Source: an uncultured Ruminococcus sp.
Lineage (GTDB): Bacteria > Bacillota > Clostridia > Oscillospirales > Ruminococcaceae
DNA: 36,827 nt
Reading direction: 5' to 3'
Assembly (NCBI GenBank): GCA_947175975.1
Contig: CAMWOX010000002.1
Coordinates: 1 to 36,827 of the forward strand
Numbering within the stretch: the first letter of the stretch is position 1; every line of letters starts with the position of its first letter. A model generated the notes under the pieces. That model searched no databases and was not told where the DNA came from. It saw only the letters and a list, made by a program, of their open reading frames with translations. A program made the position numbers and the translations under genes. Shown here piece by piece: positions 24,592 through 32,798 of the stretch.

Positions 24592-25551
24592 TTATTTTGC
24601 AGCCGCACCCAGGAATGCCGCACCAATCAGACCAGCATCATTGCCGAGTTCTGCAATTACGATTTTCGTATTTTTTGCAGAATTGCGTGTATAGACTTCT
24701 TTTTCTACCAGTGCTTTCATCGGAAGCAACAGCGGATCGCCCTCATTGCATACACCACCGCCGACGCACAGCACATCCGGCTGGAAAACATTGATCGTGT
24801 TCGTGATCCCGGCAGCCAGGTATTTGATATAATCGTCAACGACTTCTTTTGCCGCTGGATCGCCCTGACGCATGGCATCGAATGCTGTTCTTGCAGAAAC
24901 TTTGTTATTTCTTTCTGCTGTGATCTGATGCATTTTGGAATCCGGTACAAGTTCCATTTTTTCTTTCGTCATCCGAATCAGTCCCGTTGCGGAGGAGTAT
25001 GCCTCAAAACAGCCCTTTCTTCCGCAGGAACATTGTGCGCCGTCCACCTGGATGACAGTATGTCCGATCTCACCACCGGCAAAATTCGAGCCTGCGTAGA
25101 TCTTTCCATCAATGATGATGCCGCCGCCGACACCAGTCCCCAGAGTAATGCAGACAGCATTCTTTGCACCCTGTGCCGCACCTGCGACATATTCACCGTA
25201 AGCCGCCGCATCGGCATCATTCGCCGCATAGATCGGCTTGTCAATATGCTTTTGGATGTATGCCACCATGGGCGTATTTTTGAATCCCAGATTATTGGAA
25301 TACTCAAACACACCTGTTTCACTGTTGACAGTACCGGGTGTACCAATACCGATCCATTCAATCTGATCCATTGTGAGACCTGCATCCTCTACGGCTTTGA
25401 TCGCCATAGCTGCCATGTCATCAGCGATTTCTTCCGCCGGACGGGGTCTGTTGGTTTTTGTGCTTGCCTTTGTGAGAATCTGATAATTCTCATCCACAAC
25501 GGCGGCAACGATATTTGTGCCGCCCAGATCAATGCCAACATAGTATTTCAT
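24592..25551 (-). CDS. ROK family glucokinase
   Basis: A 319-residue cytoplasmic sugar kinase, most likely ATP:glucose 6-phosphotransferase. The phosphate-binding DLGGTN is at residues 8-13, the sugar/catalytic block AANDADAAAYGEYVAGAAQG near 108, TLGTGVGGGIIIDGKI near 137, and the ROK zinc motif GHTVIQ...CSCGRKGCFEAYSS near 163-185. Length and motifs fit GlkA-type ROK kinases rather than ROK repressors, because no helix-turn-helix precedes the kinase. AAGGAGG is six to ten bases above ATG 25551. It is the last gene of the ung-metF-metH operon by spacing (29 bases after the lysozyme gene). Confidence 0.92.
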   Translation of the reverse strand: MKYYVGIDLGGTNIVAAVVDENYQILTKASTKTNRPRPAEEIADDMAAMAIKAVEDAGLTMDQIEWIGIGTPGTVNSETGVFEYSNNLGFKNTPMVAYIQKHIDKPIYAANDADAAAYGEYVAGAAQGAKNAVCITLGTGVGGGIIIDGKIYAGSNFAGGEIGHTVIQVDGAQCSCGRKGCFEAYSSATGLIRMTKEKMELVPDSKMHQITAERNNKVSARTAFDAMRQGDPAAKEVVDDYIKYLAAGITNTINVFQPDVLCVGGGVCNEGDPLLLPMKALVEKEVYTRNSAKNTKIVIAELGNDAGLIGAAFLGAAAK

Positions 25552-25580
25552 GAAAAAATACCTCCTTGAAAAATAAAATA

Positions 25581-26411
25581 TTAATATATCGCAGTTTCCT
25601 GCGTATCAGGCTGATTTTCCGGATCTCTGGCAGGCAGTGAAAATTCTTTCAGGAATGTTTCAAAATCCGCATGATAAACATTCAGATCAATGCAGACTTC
25701 TGTATGATCCGCCTGGATGCCGTCGTAGCCGTCTAATTTTCCCTGATCGGAATACTGCCAGAAATTCCAACGGTTCATAGGCTCAGTATAAGTATCTCTC
25801 ATCCAGATGGGATAGTCGCTGTAACCGCCGCCCAGGATGTAATAATAATACGTTTTTGCAGTAATATAAATAATCGGCTTGACATGATAATATTCTTCCA
25901 GTTCTGCAAGAAGGGAATCAAGAATTTCCCTGGTTTCTGATTTGGACAAAGGATTTTCCGCATAGTTCCCGTAAAATTCAAAATCCACGACAGGAGGAAG
26001 CTTGTCATCCAGTCCGCCGACTGTCTGGATAAAATTCTGTGCCTGTGTCTGACCAGAACTCTCAAAACTGAAAAAATGATATGCGCCGGCATAGATCCCG
26101 GTATTTTTAATATTCTCCCAGTTCAGGGCGAAACAGGGATCCTGATGCGAACTGCCCTCTGTGGCTTTGATGAAAGCAAACCGCACATCCTGGGATTCGA
26201 GTATATTCCAATCAATTTCTCCTTGGTAGCGTGACACATCCACACCCATGACCGGATATTTTTCCGGATCGGGAACAGCATTCGGCTCACCGGTATAGAT
26301 TTTCAGCATCCGGAATCCGAAACATCCAACTGCAATAAGAATCACAGCGATAAGCAAAAAAATGATCAGTCTGCCGTAGGCGATCTTTCTGCCTTTAAGA
26401 AACTGATTCAC
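25581..26411 (-). CDS. Membrane-anchored GH25 muramidase (lysozyme)
   Basis: A 276-residue protein with a signal-anchor helix near residues 14-35 and a GH25 domain over about 50-265. The visible family motifs are GVDVSRYQGEIDW, FAFIKATEG, AGAYHFFSF, VVDFEFYGN (the catalytic Asp-Glu pair) and WNFWQYSD. It would hydrolyse the MurNAc-GlcNAc bond of peptidoglycan on the outside. GTG at 26411 is 11 bases from AGGTG; an in-frame TTG at 26420 is only two bases from it, so the GTG is favoured, though not certain. It follows metH by about 50 bases and is followed by a glucokinase, an odd position for a lysozyme. Confidence 0.9.
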   Translation of the reverse strand: MNQFLKGRKIAYGRLIIFLLIAVILIAVGCFGFRMLKIYTGEPNAVPDPEKYPVMGVDVSRYQGEIDWNILESQDVRFAFIKATEGSSHQDPCFALNWENIKNTGIYAGAYHFFSFESSGQTQAQNFIQTVGGLDDKLPPVVDFEFYGNYAENPLSKSETREILDSLLAELEEYYHVKPIIYITAKTYYYYILGGGYSDYPIWMRDTYTEPMNRWNFWQYSDQGKLDGYDGIQADHTEVCIDLNVYHADFETFLKEFSLPARDPENQPDTQETAIY

Positions 26412-26463
26412 CGTATGCAAGCACCTGTGAAATCATAATTATAAAATAGCATCATAATTCCCC

Positions 26464-28833
26464 CTAGTTTTGGAAAATTCGTTTTGCAATATCAACTGTT
26501 TCCTTGGCATCCTTTGCATAGAAATCTGCTCCGATTTTTTCCGCATAATCTGCCGTCAGGACAGCTCCTCCGACAACAGTCTTGCACCAGGGACAGCGTT
26601 CATGCAGTAATTGAATGGTTGCTTCCATGGATGGAAGTGTCGTTGTCATGAGTGCTGATAAGCCTACTAATGGTGCATGAGAGCGTTCTGTGGCTTCTGC
26701 AACAGCTTCATAGGGAACATCTTTGCCAAGATCAATGACTTCATAGCCGTAATTTTCCAACAGAATTTTCACAATATTTTTACCAATATCATGAATATCA
26801 CCCTTGACCGTTGCCAGTACAATCGTGCCGCGGCTGACGGATTCACCATTTGATTTACAGAGATGATTCTTAATGACTTCAAACGCTGCCTGTGCGGCAG
26901 ATGCTGAGGAAATCAACTGTGGCAAAAAGCTCTTCCCGGATTCAAAATCAGCTCCGGCTTTGTCCAGTGCAGGGATTAGCATTTCATTCACGATCTGCAT
27001 CGGTTCGGATGATTCCAGTAATGTTCCTGTAAGATTACCGGCTTCGGATTTCAGACCGGATAGAATGGCAGATTCTAATGTCATTCCAGAACTGCCAGGA
27101 CTGGCAACAGGCTTGCTTTCCGGTGATTCCGTACCGTAGTGGGCAATATAATCCACAGCATTCTTATCAATATTCGCCAATAATTTATAAGTCCGGACAC
27201 AGGACATCATACTTGCTGTATTGGGATTGATGATCGGCAGATCCAGTCCGGCATAAAGTGCCATTGTCAGAAAATTTCTGGTAACAAGTTCACGGTTCGG
27301 CAGTCCGAATGAGATATTAGAAACACCCAGTACAGTATGCAATCCTAATTCTGTTTTGACTCTGTGCAAAGCATCCAGTGTCTGCATCACACCTTCCTGT
27401 TCCGCAGAAGCCGTAAGTGTCAGGCAATCAATATAGACATCTTCCCGGCGGATTCCCAGGGATAATGCACGGTTCAAGATTTTTTCAGCAATCGCAAATC
27501 TGCCCTCAGCGGTCTTAGGAATGCCGTTTCGATCCAGTGTCAGACCAACCACAGCAGCTCCATATTTTTTCACCAACGGCAAAATCGTCTGCAAAGATTC
27601 TTCTTCGCCATTGACGGAATTTACAATCGGCTTGCCATTATAGCATCGCAGACCGGCTTCCAGTGCTTCGGGATTTGTTGTATCGAGCTGTAAGGGGGTG
27701 TCTGTGATTCCCTGGATGGCTTTGACTGCGGTACGCATCATAGCAATTTCATCAATATCTGGCAGACCAACATTGACATCCAGAATATCCGCTCCGGCAT
27801 CAATCTGCTGAATTGCCTGATTCAGAATATAATCTATATCCTGTTCGATCAGGGCTTGCTTGAAACGTTTTTTGCCGGTGGGATTAATCCGCTCGCCGAT
27901 AACTCTCGGCTGGTCAATGATGATTGTCTGATTCGCAGAGCAGACGGCTGACGGGATCGAATGCTTTCTCTGTATTGGTGTTCTGGTTTTCAGCATTCTG
28001 GAAACGGCTTCGATATGTGCTGGTGTTGTACCACAGCATCCGCCCAGGATCACAGCACCGGAATCAATGAATTTTCCACAGCAGGAAGCGAATTTTTCCG
28101 GATCAAAATTGTAGGAATTTGTCACAGGATCAGGCAGACCGGCATTTGGCTTGACAATGACAGGAAGTGTTGTCCATTCGCATAATTTATCCACAATCGG
28201 ACGTAATTCCTCAGGACCAAGCGAACAGTTGACACCAATGGCATCCACACCGAGTCCCTCCAGAGTGAGTGCCATAGCCGGAATTTCACAGCCGGTGAAA
28301 GTCCGCTGATTCTCTTCAAATGTCATTGTAACAAGAATTGGTTTCGTGCTGTTTTCTTTTGCGGCAAGCACAGCGGCACGGACTTCCAGCAGATCCGTCA
28401 TAGTTTCAAATACAATCAGATCTGCATTAGATCCTGCAAGAATCTGTTCCCGGAATATATCATATGCTTCCTCGAATTTCAGCGTCCCGGTCGGTTCTAA
28501 TAACTGTCCGATTGGTCCAATATCCAGGGCGACATATTCCGCACCGGAACGTTTTGCATTTGCAACCGCAGTGCTGATAATATTCTGTACAGATTTATGT
28601 GTTTTTGCCATCTTAAGCCGGTTTGCACCGAATGTGTTGGTGTAGACTACGTTTGCACCGGCATTCACATAAGCTCTGTGAATCTCTGTGATCAGCTCCG
28701 GATCTGTGAAATTCAACAATTCCGGAATACCGCCGGGTGGTAATCCTGCGGCCTGGAGCATTGTCCCCATACCGCCGTCAAGAACCAGAAATTTATGTTT
28801 TTCAAGAATTTTCTGAAAATCAGATTTTTTCAA
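26464..28833 (-). CDS. metH: Cobalamin-dependent methionine synthase lacking the reactivation domain
   Basis: A 789-residue cytoplasmic enzyme transferring methyl from 5-methyltetrahydrofolate via B12 to homocysteine. Order: homocysteine domain (about 1-290, LVLDGGMGTMLQAAG, zinc cysteines in GVNCSLGPEE and GGCCGTTPAH), pterin domain (about 305-560, VIGERINPTGKKRFKQAL, DILDVNVG), cobalamin cap and B12 domain (about 590-789) with DIHDIGKNIV supplying the axial His and GGAVLTADYAEKIGADFYAKDA. The C-terminal S-adenosylmethionine activation domain is absent and encoded by the gene before. TTG at 28833 is chosen because AAAGGAG lies ten bases upstream and the TTGA overlaps the previous stop by four bases; the TTG at 28866 has no site. 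Confidence 0.95.
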   Translation of the reverse strand: MKKSDFQKILEKHKFLVLDGGMGTMLQAAGLPPGGIPELLNFTDPELITEIHRAYVNAGANVVYTNTFGANRLKMAKTHKSVQNIISTAVANAKRSGAEYVALDIGPIGQLLEPTGTLKFEEAYDIFREQILAGSNADLIVFETMTDLLEVRAAVLAAKENSTKPILVTMTFEENQRTFTGCEIPAMALTLEGLGVDAIGVNCSLGPEELRPIVDKLCEWTTLPVIVKPNAGLPDPVTNSYNFDPEKFASCCGKFIDSGAVILGGCCGTTPAHIEAVSRMLKTRTPIQRKHSIPSAVCSANQTIIIDQPRVIGERINPTGKKRFKQALIEQDIDYILNQAIQQIDAGADILDVNVGLPDIDEIAMMRTAVKAIQGITDTPLQLDTTNPEALEAGLRCYNGKPIVNSVNGEEESLQTILPLVKKYGAAVVGLTLDRNGIPKTAEGRFAIAEKILNRALSLGIRREDVYIDCLTLTASAEQEGVMQTLDALHRVKTELGLHTVLGVSNISFGLPNRELVTRNFLTMALYAGLDLPIINPNTASMMSCVRTYKLLANIDKNAVDYIAHYGTESPESKPVASPGSSGMTLESAILSGLKSEAGNLTGTLLESSEPMQIVNEMLIPALDKAGADFESGKSFLPQLISSASAAQAAFEVIKNHLCKSNGESVSRGTIVLATVKGDIHDIGKNIVKILLENYGYEVIDLGKDVPYEAVAEATERSHAPLVGLSALMTTTLPSMEATIQLLHERCPWCKTVVGGAVLTADYAEKIGADFYAKDAKETVDIAKRIFQN

Positions 28834-29495
28834 TTGCAGTGGACTCCTTTCATACGATAGGGACAATTTTTGGAAAGATTACAAGCAGTACAGCCTTTTC
28901 GGGTTTTCTCCACAGGTTGATCCGATAAGCCAATGATCGCCGTGACGGATTTCCGAGGTGTCATTAAGTTGCTTTCTGTCAGACAGATTCCGGTTGTTTT
29001 CTGTGCTTGTAATAATGCTAAAATATCACTCTGTACAGATAATGGGAAATCCCCGTAGCCGGGACTGAATCGCCATGTAGCGTATTTCTGTTTAAAATTT
29101 TCAAGAATTTCTAATTCTGCGGCATCACAGAGTTGTTCTGTCAACGCACTTGCCATAGCATCTGTCATCATGCCTGCCAGGACATCGCTGGTTTGTACAA
29201 GCCGGATGCAAGTATCTGTATGCTGTGACAGCGTTGCACAGAACAGAATCATTTCTTGACAGTTCATCAGATGTTTCTGAATATCCTGTCCCAATAACAG
29301 AAATTCCAGATCGGATTTCTGGAATAATTTCCAGCAGTATCTCGGCTGAATTGCCTGTAATAATTTTTTTTCGCAGATTTCGGCAAGATCCAGAAATTTC
29401 TGATCCGGATTTTCCGGCAATCCCATATACCGGAATGCCTGTCTGCGGTCAACGGCAGTTAATTTTTCTCTGAGGGAATAATTAGGATAATACAT
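28830..29495 (-). CDS. Stand-alone methionine synthase reactivation-domain protein
   Basis: A 221-residue protein corresponding to the C-terminal activation domain of full-length MetH, which binds S-adenosylmethionine and supports reductive methylation of inactive cob(II)alamin. The diagnostic segment is WRFSPGYGDFPLSVQSDILALL near residues 155-175, followed by ICLTESNLMTPRKSVTAIIGL. It ends with a cysteine-rich CTACNLSKNCPYR tail, typical of the clostridial split form, perhaps a metal site. Its stop overlaps the metH start. Start codon is uncertain: ATG 29495 gives a 14-base overlap with metF, while ATG 29543 would overlap by 62 bases and has no ribosome binding site. Context and motif agree on the role. 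Confidence 0.88.
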   Translation of the reverse strand: MYYPNYSLREKLTAVDRRQAFRYMGLPENPDQKFLDLAEICEKKLLQAIQPRYCWKLFQKSDLEFLLLGQDIQKHLMNCQEMILFCATLSQHTDTCIRLVQTSDVLAGMMTDAMASALTEQLCDAAELEILENFKQKYATWRFSPGYGDFPLSVQSDILALLQAQKTTGICLTESNLMTPRKSVTAIIGLSDQPVEKTRKGCTACNLSKNCPYRMKGVHCN

Positions 29496-30345
29496 CTCTG
29501 CCCAGGATGCCGGATACGGCTTGTGTGATTCTTTCAGCGACATAGGGATTATTCATTGTATATAAATGAATGCCATCCACACCGTTTGCGGCTAAATCCA
29601 CGATCTGGTCGACAGCATAGGCAATCCCAGCATCCCGGATTGCTTCGGGACTATGCCCGAACCGCTGCATCATGACAGTAAATTTTCTTGGCAGACTTGT
29701 ACCGCATAAGCTTACCATGCGCTGGATCTGGGATGCATTGACAACGGGCATAATACCTGCCTCGATTGGTACATGAATCCCAATGATTTCGCATTTTTCC
29801 CGAAATTCATAGAAATACTGATTGTCAAAAAACAACTGGGAAATCAAATGATTTGCACCTTTGTCTACTTTTTCTTTGAGATGCTGTAAATCTGATACAG
29901 CAGAAATTGCCTCCGGGTGGATTTCCGGATAGCAGGCGGCATAGATTTCAAAATCGCCCTGTGCCTTGATAAAATCAATCAGATCACTGGCATATTTAAA
30001 ATCTGTCTTTTCGGGACGTTCCGGACTCTTGTCACCACGCAGTGCCAGAATATCCGTGATGCCGTTTTTTTTGAAATCTTGCAGTACCTGGGAAATTTCT
30101 TCTTTGGAGTAAGAAATACAGGGCAGATGGGCAATGGATTTCACATGATATGTATTCTGAATTTTGGCAGACAGCTCACAAGTCAGCTTTCCACCATTCA
30201 TGCCGCCGCCTGCACCGTAAGTCACGCTGATAAAATCCGGGTGCAGATCTGCCAGTTTTTCAAAGCAGTTTGCAATTTTTTCAACAGGTGTGGTCAGCTT
30301 CGGGGGAAATACTTCGAAAGAGTAGATCATTTTTTTTGTATTCAT
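29482..30345 (-). CDS. metF: 5,10-methylenetetrahydrofolate reductase
   Basis: A 287-residue TIM-barrel enzyme making 5-methyltetrahydrofolate, the methyl donor for the MetH encoded downstream. Visible motifs: YSFEVFPPK with the catalytic Glu at the N-terminus, ISVTYGAGGG, HLPCISYSKEEI, DILALRGDKSPE and the FAD/folate-contact QLFFDNQYFYEF, then VPIEAGIMPV. Length is normal. ATG at 30345 has GAGG about 10 bases upstream. It lies 14 bases after ung and overlaps the activation-domain gene, so the three Met genes are one transcriptional unit. Confidence 0.95.
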   Translation of the reverse strand: MNTKKMIYSFEVFPPKLTTPVEKIANCFEKLADLHPDFISVTYGAGGGMNGGKLTCELSAKIQNTYHVKSIAHLPCISYSKEEISQVLQDFKKNGITDILALRGDKSPERPEKTDFKYASDLIDFIKAQGDFEIYAACYPEIHPEAISAVSDLQHLKEKVDKGANHLISQLFFDNQYFYEFREKCEIIGIHVPIEAGIMPVVNASQIQRMVSLCGTSLPRKFTVMMQRFGHSPEAIRDAGIAYAVDQIVDLAANGVDGIHLYTMNNPYVAERITQAVSGILGRDVLS

Positions 30346-30359
30346 AGAACTTTCGCCTC

Positions 30360-31037
30360 TTATCCATAAATCTTCCAGTCAATCGGCTTCAGATTATGTG
30401 CCTGTAAGAACTGGTTGGCCTGTGAGAAGTGCCGGCATCCGAAAAATCCGTTGCTTGCAGAGAGCGGAGACGGATGAGCAGCTTCTAAGATTAAGTGATT
30501 CGGATTTGTAATCAGTGCTTTTTTTTTCCGTGCAGGTGTCCCCCATAACAAAAATACAATCGGATCAACACGGAGATTCAGCAATTTGATGATTTCATCC
30601 GTGAACACTTCCCAACCCTGTCCTTTGTGACTGTTTGCTTGTCCTGCACGGACAGTCAGGACAGTATTCAACAGCAATACACCTTGCTTTGCCCAGTCTG
30701 TCAGTTCGCCGTGCATTCTTGTGTTATCAATTCCAGTATCACTGAGAATTTCTTTGTAGATATTTCTCAGGGAGGGGGGGACTCTCACGCCTTTCTTGAC
30801 AGAAAAGCTCAGTCCGTGTGCCTGCCCTGCACCATGATAAGGATCTTGCCCCAGAATCACAACTTTGATATTGCTGTATGTGGCATGTCTGAGTGCATTG
30901 AAAATATCATGCATATCCGGATAGATTGTCTGTGTGGCATATTCCTGCTTGAGAAATTCCCGTAATTTGAGATAATAGGCTTTCTGCATCTCATCTGCAA
31001 GCAGAACATCCCATTCGTTATCAAAATAGTTTTGCAT
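30360..31037 (-). CDS. ung: Uracil-DNA glycosylase, family 1
   Basis: A 225-residue DNA repair enzyme removing uracil from DNA. Motifs: VVILGQDPYHGAGQAHGLSF with the catalytic Asp and the water-activating loop, VPPSLRNIYKEI, LLLNTVLTVRAGQANSH, and HPSPLSASNGFFGCRHFSQAN with the DNA-intercalating loop. Length is typical. ATG at 31037 sits about 50 bases below a good promoter, making ung the first gene of the ung-metF-activation protein-metH-GH25-glucokinase unit. No S-adenosylmethionine or cobalamin riboswitch is recognisable in its short leader. Confidence 0.96.
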   Translation of the reverse strand: MQNYFDNEWDVLLADEMQKAYYLKLREFLKQEYATQTIYPDMHDIFNALRHATYSNIKVVILGQDPYHGAGQAHGLSFSVKKGVRVPPSLRNIYKEILSDTGIDNTRMHGELTDWAKQGVLLLNTVLTVRAGQANSHKGQGWEVFTDEIIKLLNLRVDPIVFLLWGTPARKKKALITNPNHLILEAAHPSPLSASNGFFGCRHFSQANQFLQAHNLKPIDWKIYG

Positions 31038-31096
31038 TTTTAAAACCCCAATCCTAAATAATAAAATTAAAATATGATCAAAAACTGACCTATTCT

Positions 31097-31125
31097 ATTT
31101 TAGCATATTATTTCCAATATTGCAA
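31097..31125 (-). promoter_or_regulatory. Promoter of the ung-metF-metH operon
   Basis: On the minus strand TTGCAA (31120-31125), a 17-base spacer and TAAAAT (31097-31102) with extended TG. The leader to the ung ATG is only about 55 bases, too short for the usual Met-cycle riboswitches. Confidence 0.78.
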
Positions 31126-31150
31126 GGGGTTTCCGATTTTTTTTTGAGAA

Positions 31151-31528
31151 TTATAAAATATTCCAAAATTCCGGAAGTTCTTCTTCATAGAGATTCTGGA
31201 CAAGCATTCGTAATCTTGCAATTTCCGCAGAAGTATTTTTCTGATTGGCGAGAATCATAGGTTTCAGACTGGAAACAATTTCCCGCATTTCGTCAAGCTC
31301 TGTACCGTTGACGAATAAACCTGTAATATTATGATATTTTTCTAATTCTGATTCCAGTTTGTCATAAACAACAAGTGTATCTTCAATTGATCCTGTCTGG
31401 AATGTTGTTTCGAGTTGGTCTATGATTGCCAGATATGTTTCACTCTTGGATTTTAATATCATCAAAGAAGAAATACATAGCAGAATCAAGCCAATCAGAA
31501 TGCCGACACTGGCTTTGCAGTGGTTCAT
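31151..31528 (-). CDS. DUF4363 family membrane-anchored protein
   Basis: A 125-residue protein with one N-terminal hydrophobic helix (about residues 8-26) followed by helical segments rich in charged residues and the ending EEELPEFWNIL, which fits the DUF4363 family as I know it. The helical part would lie outside the membrane or in the forespore/mother-cell interface if the pair is sporulation-linked; its function is unknown. GAAAGGATG lies above ATG 31528. It follows the DUF421 gene by 13 bases; this pairing is common in clostridia and supports both assignments. Confidence 0.78.
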   Translation of the reverse strand: MNHCKASVGILIGLILLCISSLMILKSKSETYLAIIDQLETTFQTGSIEDTLVVYDKLESELEKYHNITGLFVNGTELDEMREIVSSLKPMILANQKNTSAEIARLRMLVQNLYEEELPEFWNIL

Positions 31529-31541
31529 AAAATCATCCTTT

Positions 31542-32219
31542 CTAGTTTTTCTGATCTTTTTTAATAATCTGATAACGACATGCCTGGTCGGCTGTCATCA
31601 TAAAAATTTCCGGAATGGACGTGCCGGAATTTCTCAAAATCAGATCCAGCCATTTCCGATCCTGTCCGATACTTGCTAAGGCATGTTCCCGGAGCTGACC
31701 GTCTGCAATAATGACTTGCGGCGGATTGCAGTCTTTTTTGGCAGTATGCACATCTTCTTTTGTGGCAGGCTGATCCGCTGATTTCTGGTAGACTGAAACA
31801 CTGCCGTTTGTTTCTACAATCGCAAACTGTACTTCTTCGATCGAGAAGATACCTCCCAGACGCAGTGCTGTCATGACATCATCCACAGAGAACCTGAGTG
31901 TCCGGAGCATATCCTGATCCAGAATACCGTCCCGGATGATGATTTTCGGACTGCCAGAAATCAGTCTCCGGAATTTGACAGATTTCAGTGAAATCCAGGA
32001 GACAAGCACTTCAAAACAGACCAGTGCCAGGATTGGCATAATCCCATGCAGGAGGGGAATTTCAATATCTTCCAATGATAACGTGGCAATATTGGAAATT
32101 AGAATCGTTGTGACCAGCTCCGCTGGCTGTAATTCTCCTAACTGGCGTTTTCCCATTAATCTGATAGAGAACATGACAACGAGATATAAAATAAAAGCCC
32201 GGATTAAAACAATCGTCAT
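31542..32219 (-). CDS. DUF421 (YetF-type) membrane protein
   Basis: A 225-residue protein with three N-terminal membrane helices and a soluble alpha/beta C-terminal domain. The diagnostic N-terminal block is RLMGKRQLGELQPAELVTTILISNIA; the following PKIIIRDGILDQDMLRTLRFSVDDVMTALR and GGIFSIEEVQFAIVETNG are also typical of DUF421. Several members in spore formers are sporulation-linked, but the biochemical role is unknown. ATG at 32219 is preceded by GGGTG. Its upstream region holds a perfect 12-base palindrome (TAATCATGATTA at 32257-32268); I could not assign a promoter with confidence. It is co-transcribed with the DUF4363 gene. Confidence 0.88.
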   Translation of the reverse strand: MTIVLIRAFILYLVVMFSIRLMGKRQLGELQPAELVTTILISNIATLSLEDIEIPLLHGIMPILALVCFEVLVSWISLKSVKFRRLISGSPKIIIRDGILDQDMLRTLRFSVDDVMTALRLGGIFSIEEVQFAIVETNGSVSVYQKSADQPATKEDVHTAKKDCNPPQVIIADGQLREHALASIGQDRKWLDLILRNSGTSIPEIFMMTADQACRYQIIKKDQKN

Positions 32220-32287
32220 AACAGCACACCCTTAGCATTAAAAAATCTGAAAATCATAATCATGATTACTATATCCAGATCTGCAAA

Positions 32288-32349
32288 AAAAATACTGATT
32301 TTCCACAATTCCACAGTTAAAAAAGTGGAATGCTGAAAATCAGGATTTT
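32288..32349. repeat. Hairpin repeat, copy 1 (also terminator of the XRE gene)
   Basis: A 62-base element matching 33273-33334 in the same orientation at 57 of 62 positions. Inner stem ATTCCAC/GTGGAAT (32308-32314, 32325-32331), outer stem CTGATTTTC/GAAAATCAG (32295-32303, 32335-32343). On the minus strand the hairpin is followed by TATTTTTTTT, so it terminates the XRE gene that ends four bases away. Confidence 0.9.
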
Positions 32350-32352
32350 TTA

Positions 32353-32658
32353 TTATTCTATTAATTGGATCAAATTCAGTAGAGCTTCTGCTTTTTCATT
32401 CGGCAGACGGCGGTAATTTTCTATTAATTTCTTTTCATTTTCGGTCAGCTCCATAGGTGTATTATCTTCATTAAAAAATTCTGCCGGTGTAATTCCGAGT
32501 GGCTCTATCAAACGGAGTAATATATCAACAGTAGGTTGACGGTTTCCGAGTTCTACGCCACTGATATGATTCTGTGAAATACCGGTTGTCATAGAAAGCC
32601 GGTAGATCGTTATATTTTTTGATTGTCTAATAGAACGCAATTTCTCTCCAATGTTCAT
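32353..32658 (-). CDS. XRE-family helix-turn-helix regulator
   Basis: A 101-residue DNA-binding protein. Residues 1-62 form an XRE/Cro helix-turn-helix (IGEKLRSIRQSKNITIYRLSMTTGISQNHISGVELGNRQPTVDILLRLIEPLGI); the remaining 35 residues are helical and end in EALLNLIQLIE, a likely dimerisation or effector-binding tail. GGAGG precedes ATG 32658. It is divergent from the SLOG gene, with about 140 bases of very AT-rich sequence between the starts, so it probably represses one or both promoters. The pair is enclosed by two copies of a hairpin repeat, which suggests a unit that moves or recombines as a block. Confidence 0.9.
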   Translation of the reverse strand: MNIGEKLRSIRQSKNITIYRLSMTTGISQNHISGVELGNRQPTVDILLRLIEPLGITPAEFFNEDNTPMELTENEKKLIENYRRLPNEKAEALLNLIQLIE

Positions 32659-32729
32659 TTTTTAACCTCCATATATTATTTTTTTTTATTATAATATAAT
32701 TGAGTTTAAAAAATAATATTTTAAAAGTA

Positions 32730-32758
32730 TTGCAATTAATATCTTTTAAGTGTATAAT
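32730..32758 (+). promoter_or_regulatory. Promoter for the SLOG gene
   Basis: TTGCAA (32730-32735), a 17-base spacer and TATAAT (32753-32758). It lies in the AT-rich divergent region where the XRE regulator would be expected to bind. Confidence 0.72.
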
Positions 32759-32798
32759 TAAATTAGATGAGAATAAGATTCTGAAAGGAGAATTATTT

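Noticed and set aside
24451-25569. A 372-codon plus-strand frame across the ROK kinase gene.
   Set aside because: Mirror of a conserved gene, Cys-rich composition and no initiation signals.
31038-31096. Possible S-adenosylmethionine or cobalamin riboswitch before the Met operon.
   Set aside because: The leader is only about 55 bases and shows none of the conserved stems or the B12 box.
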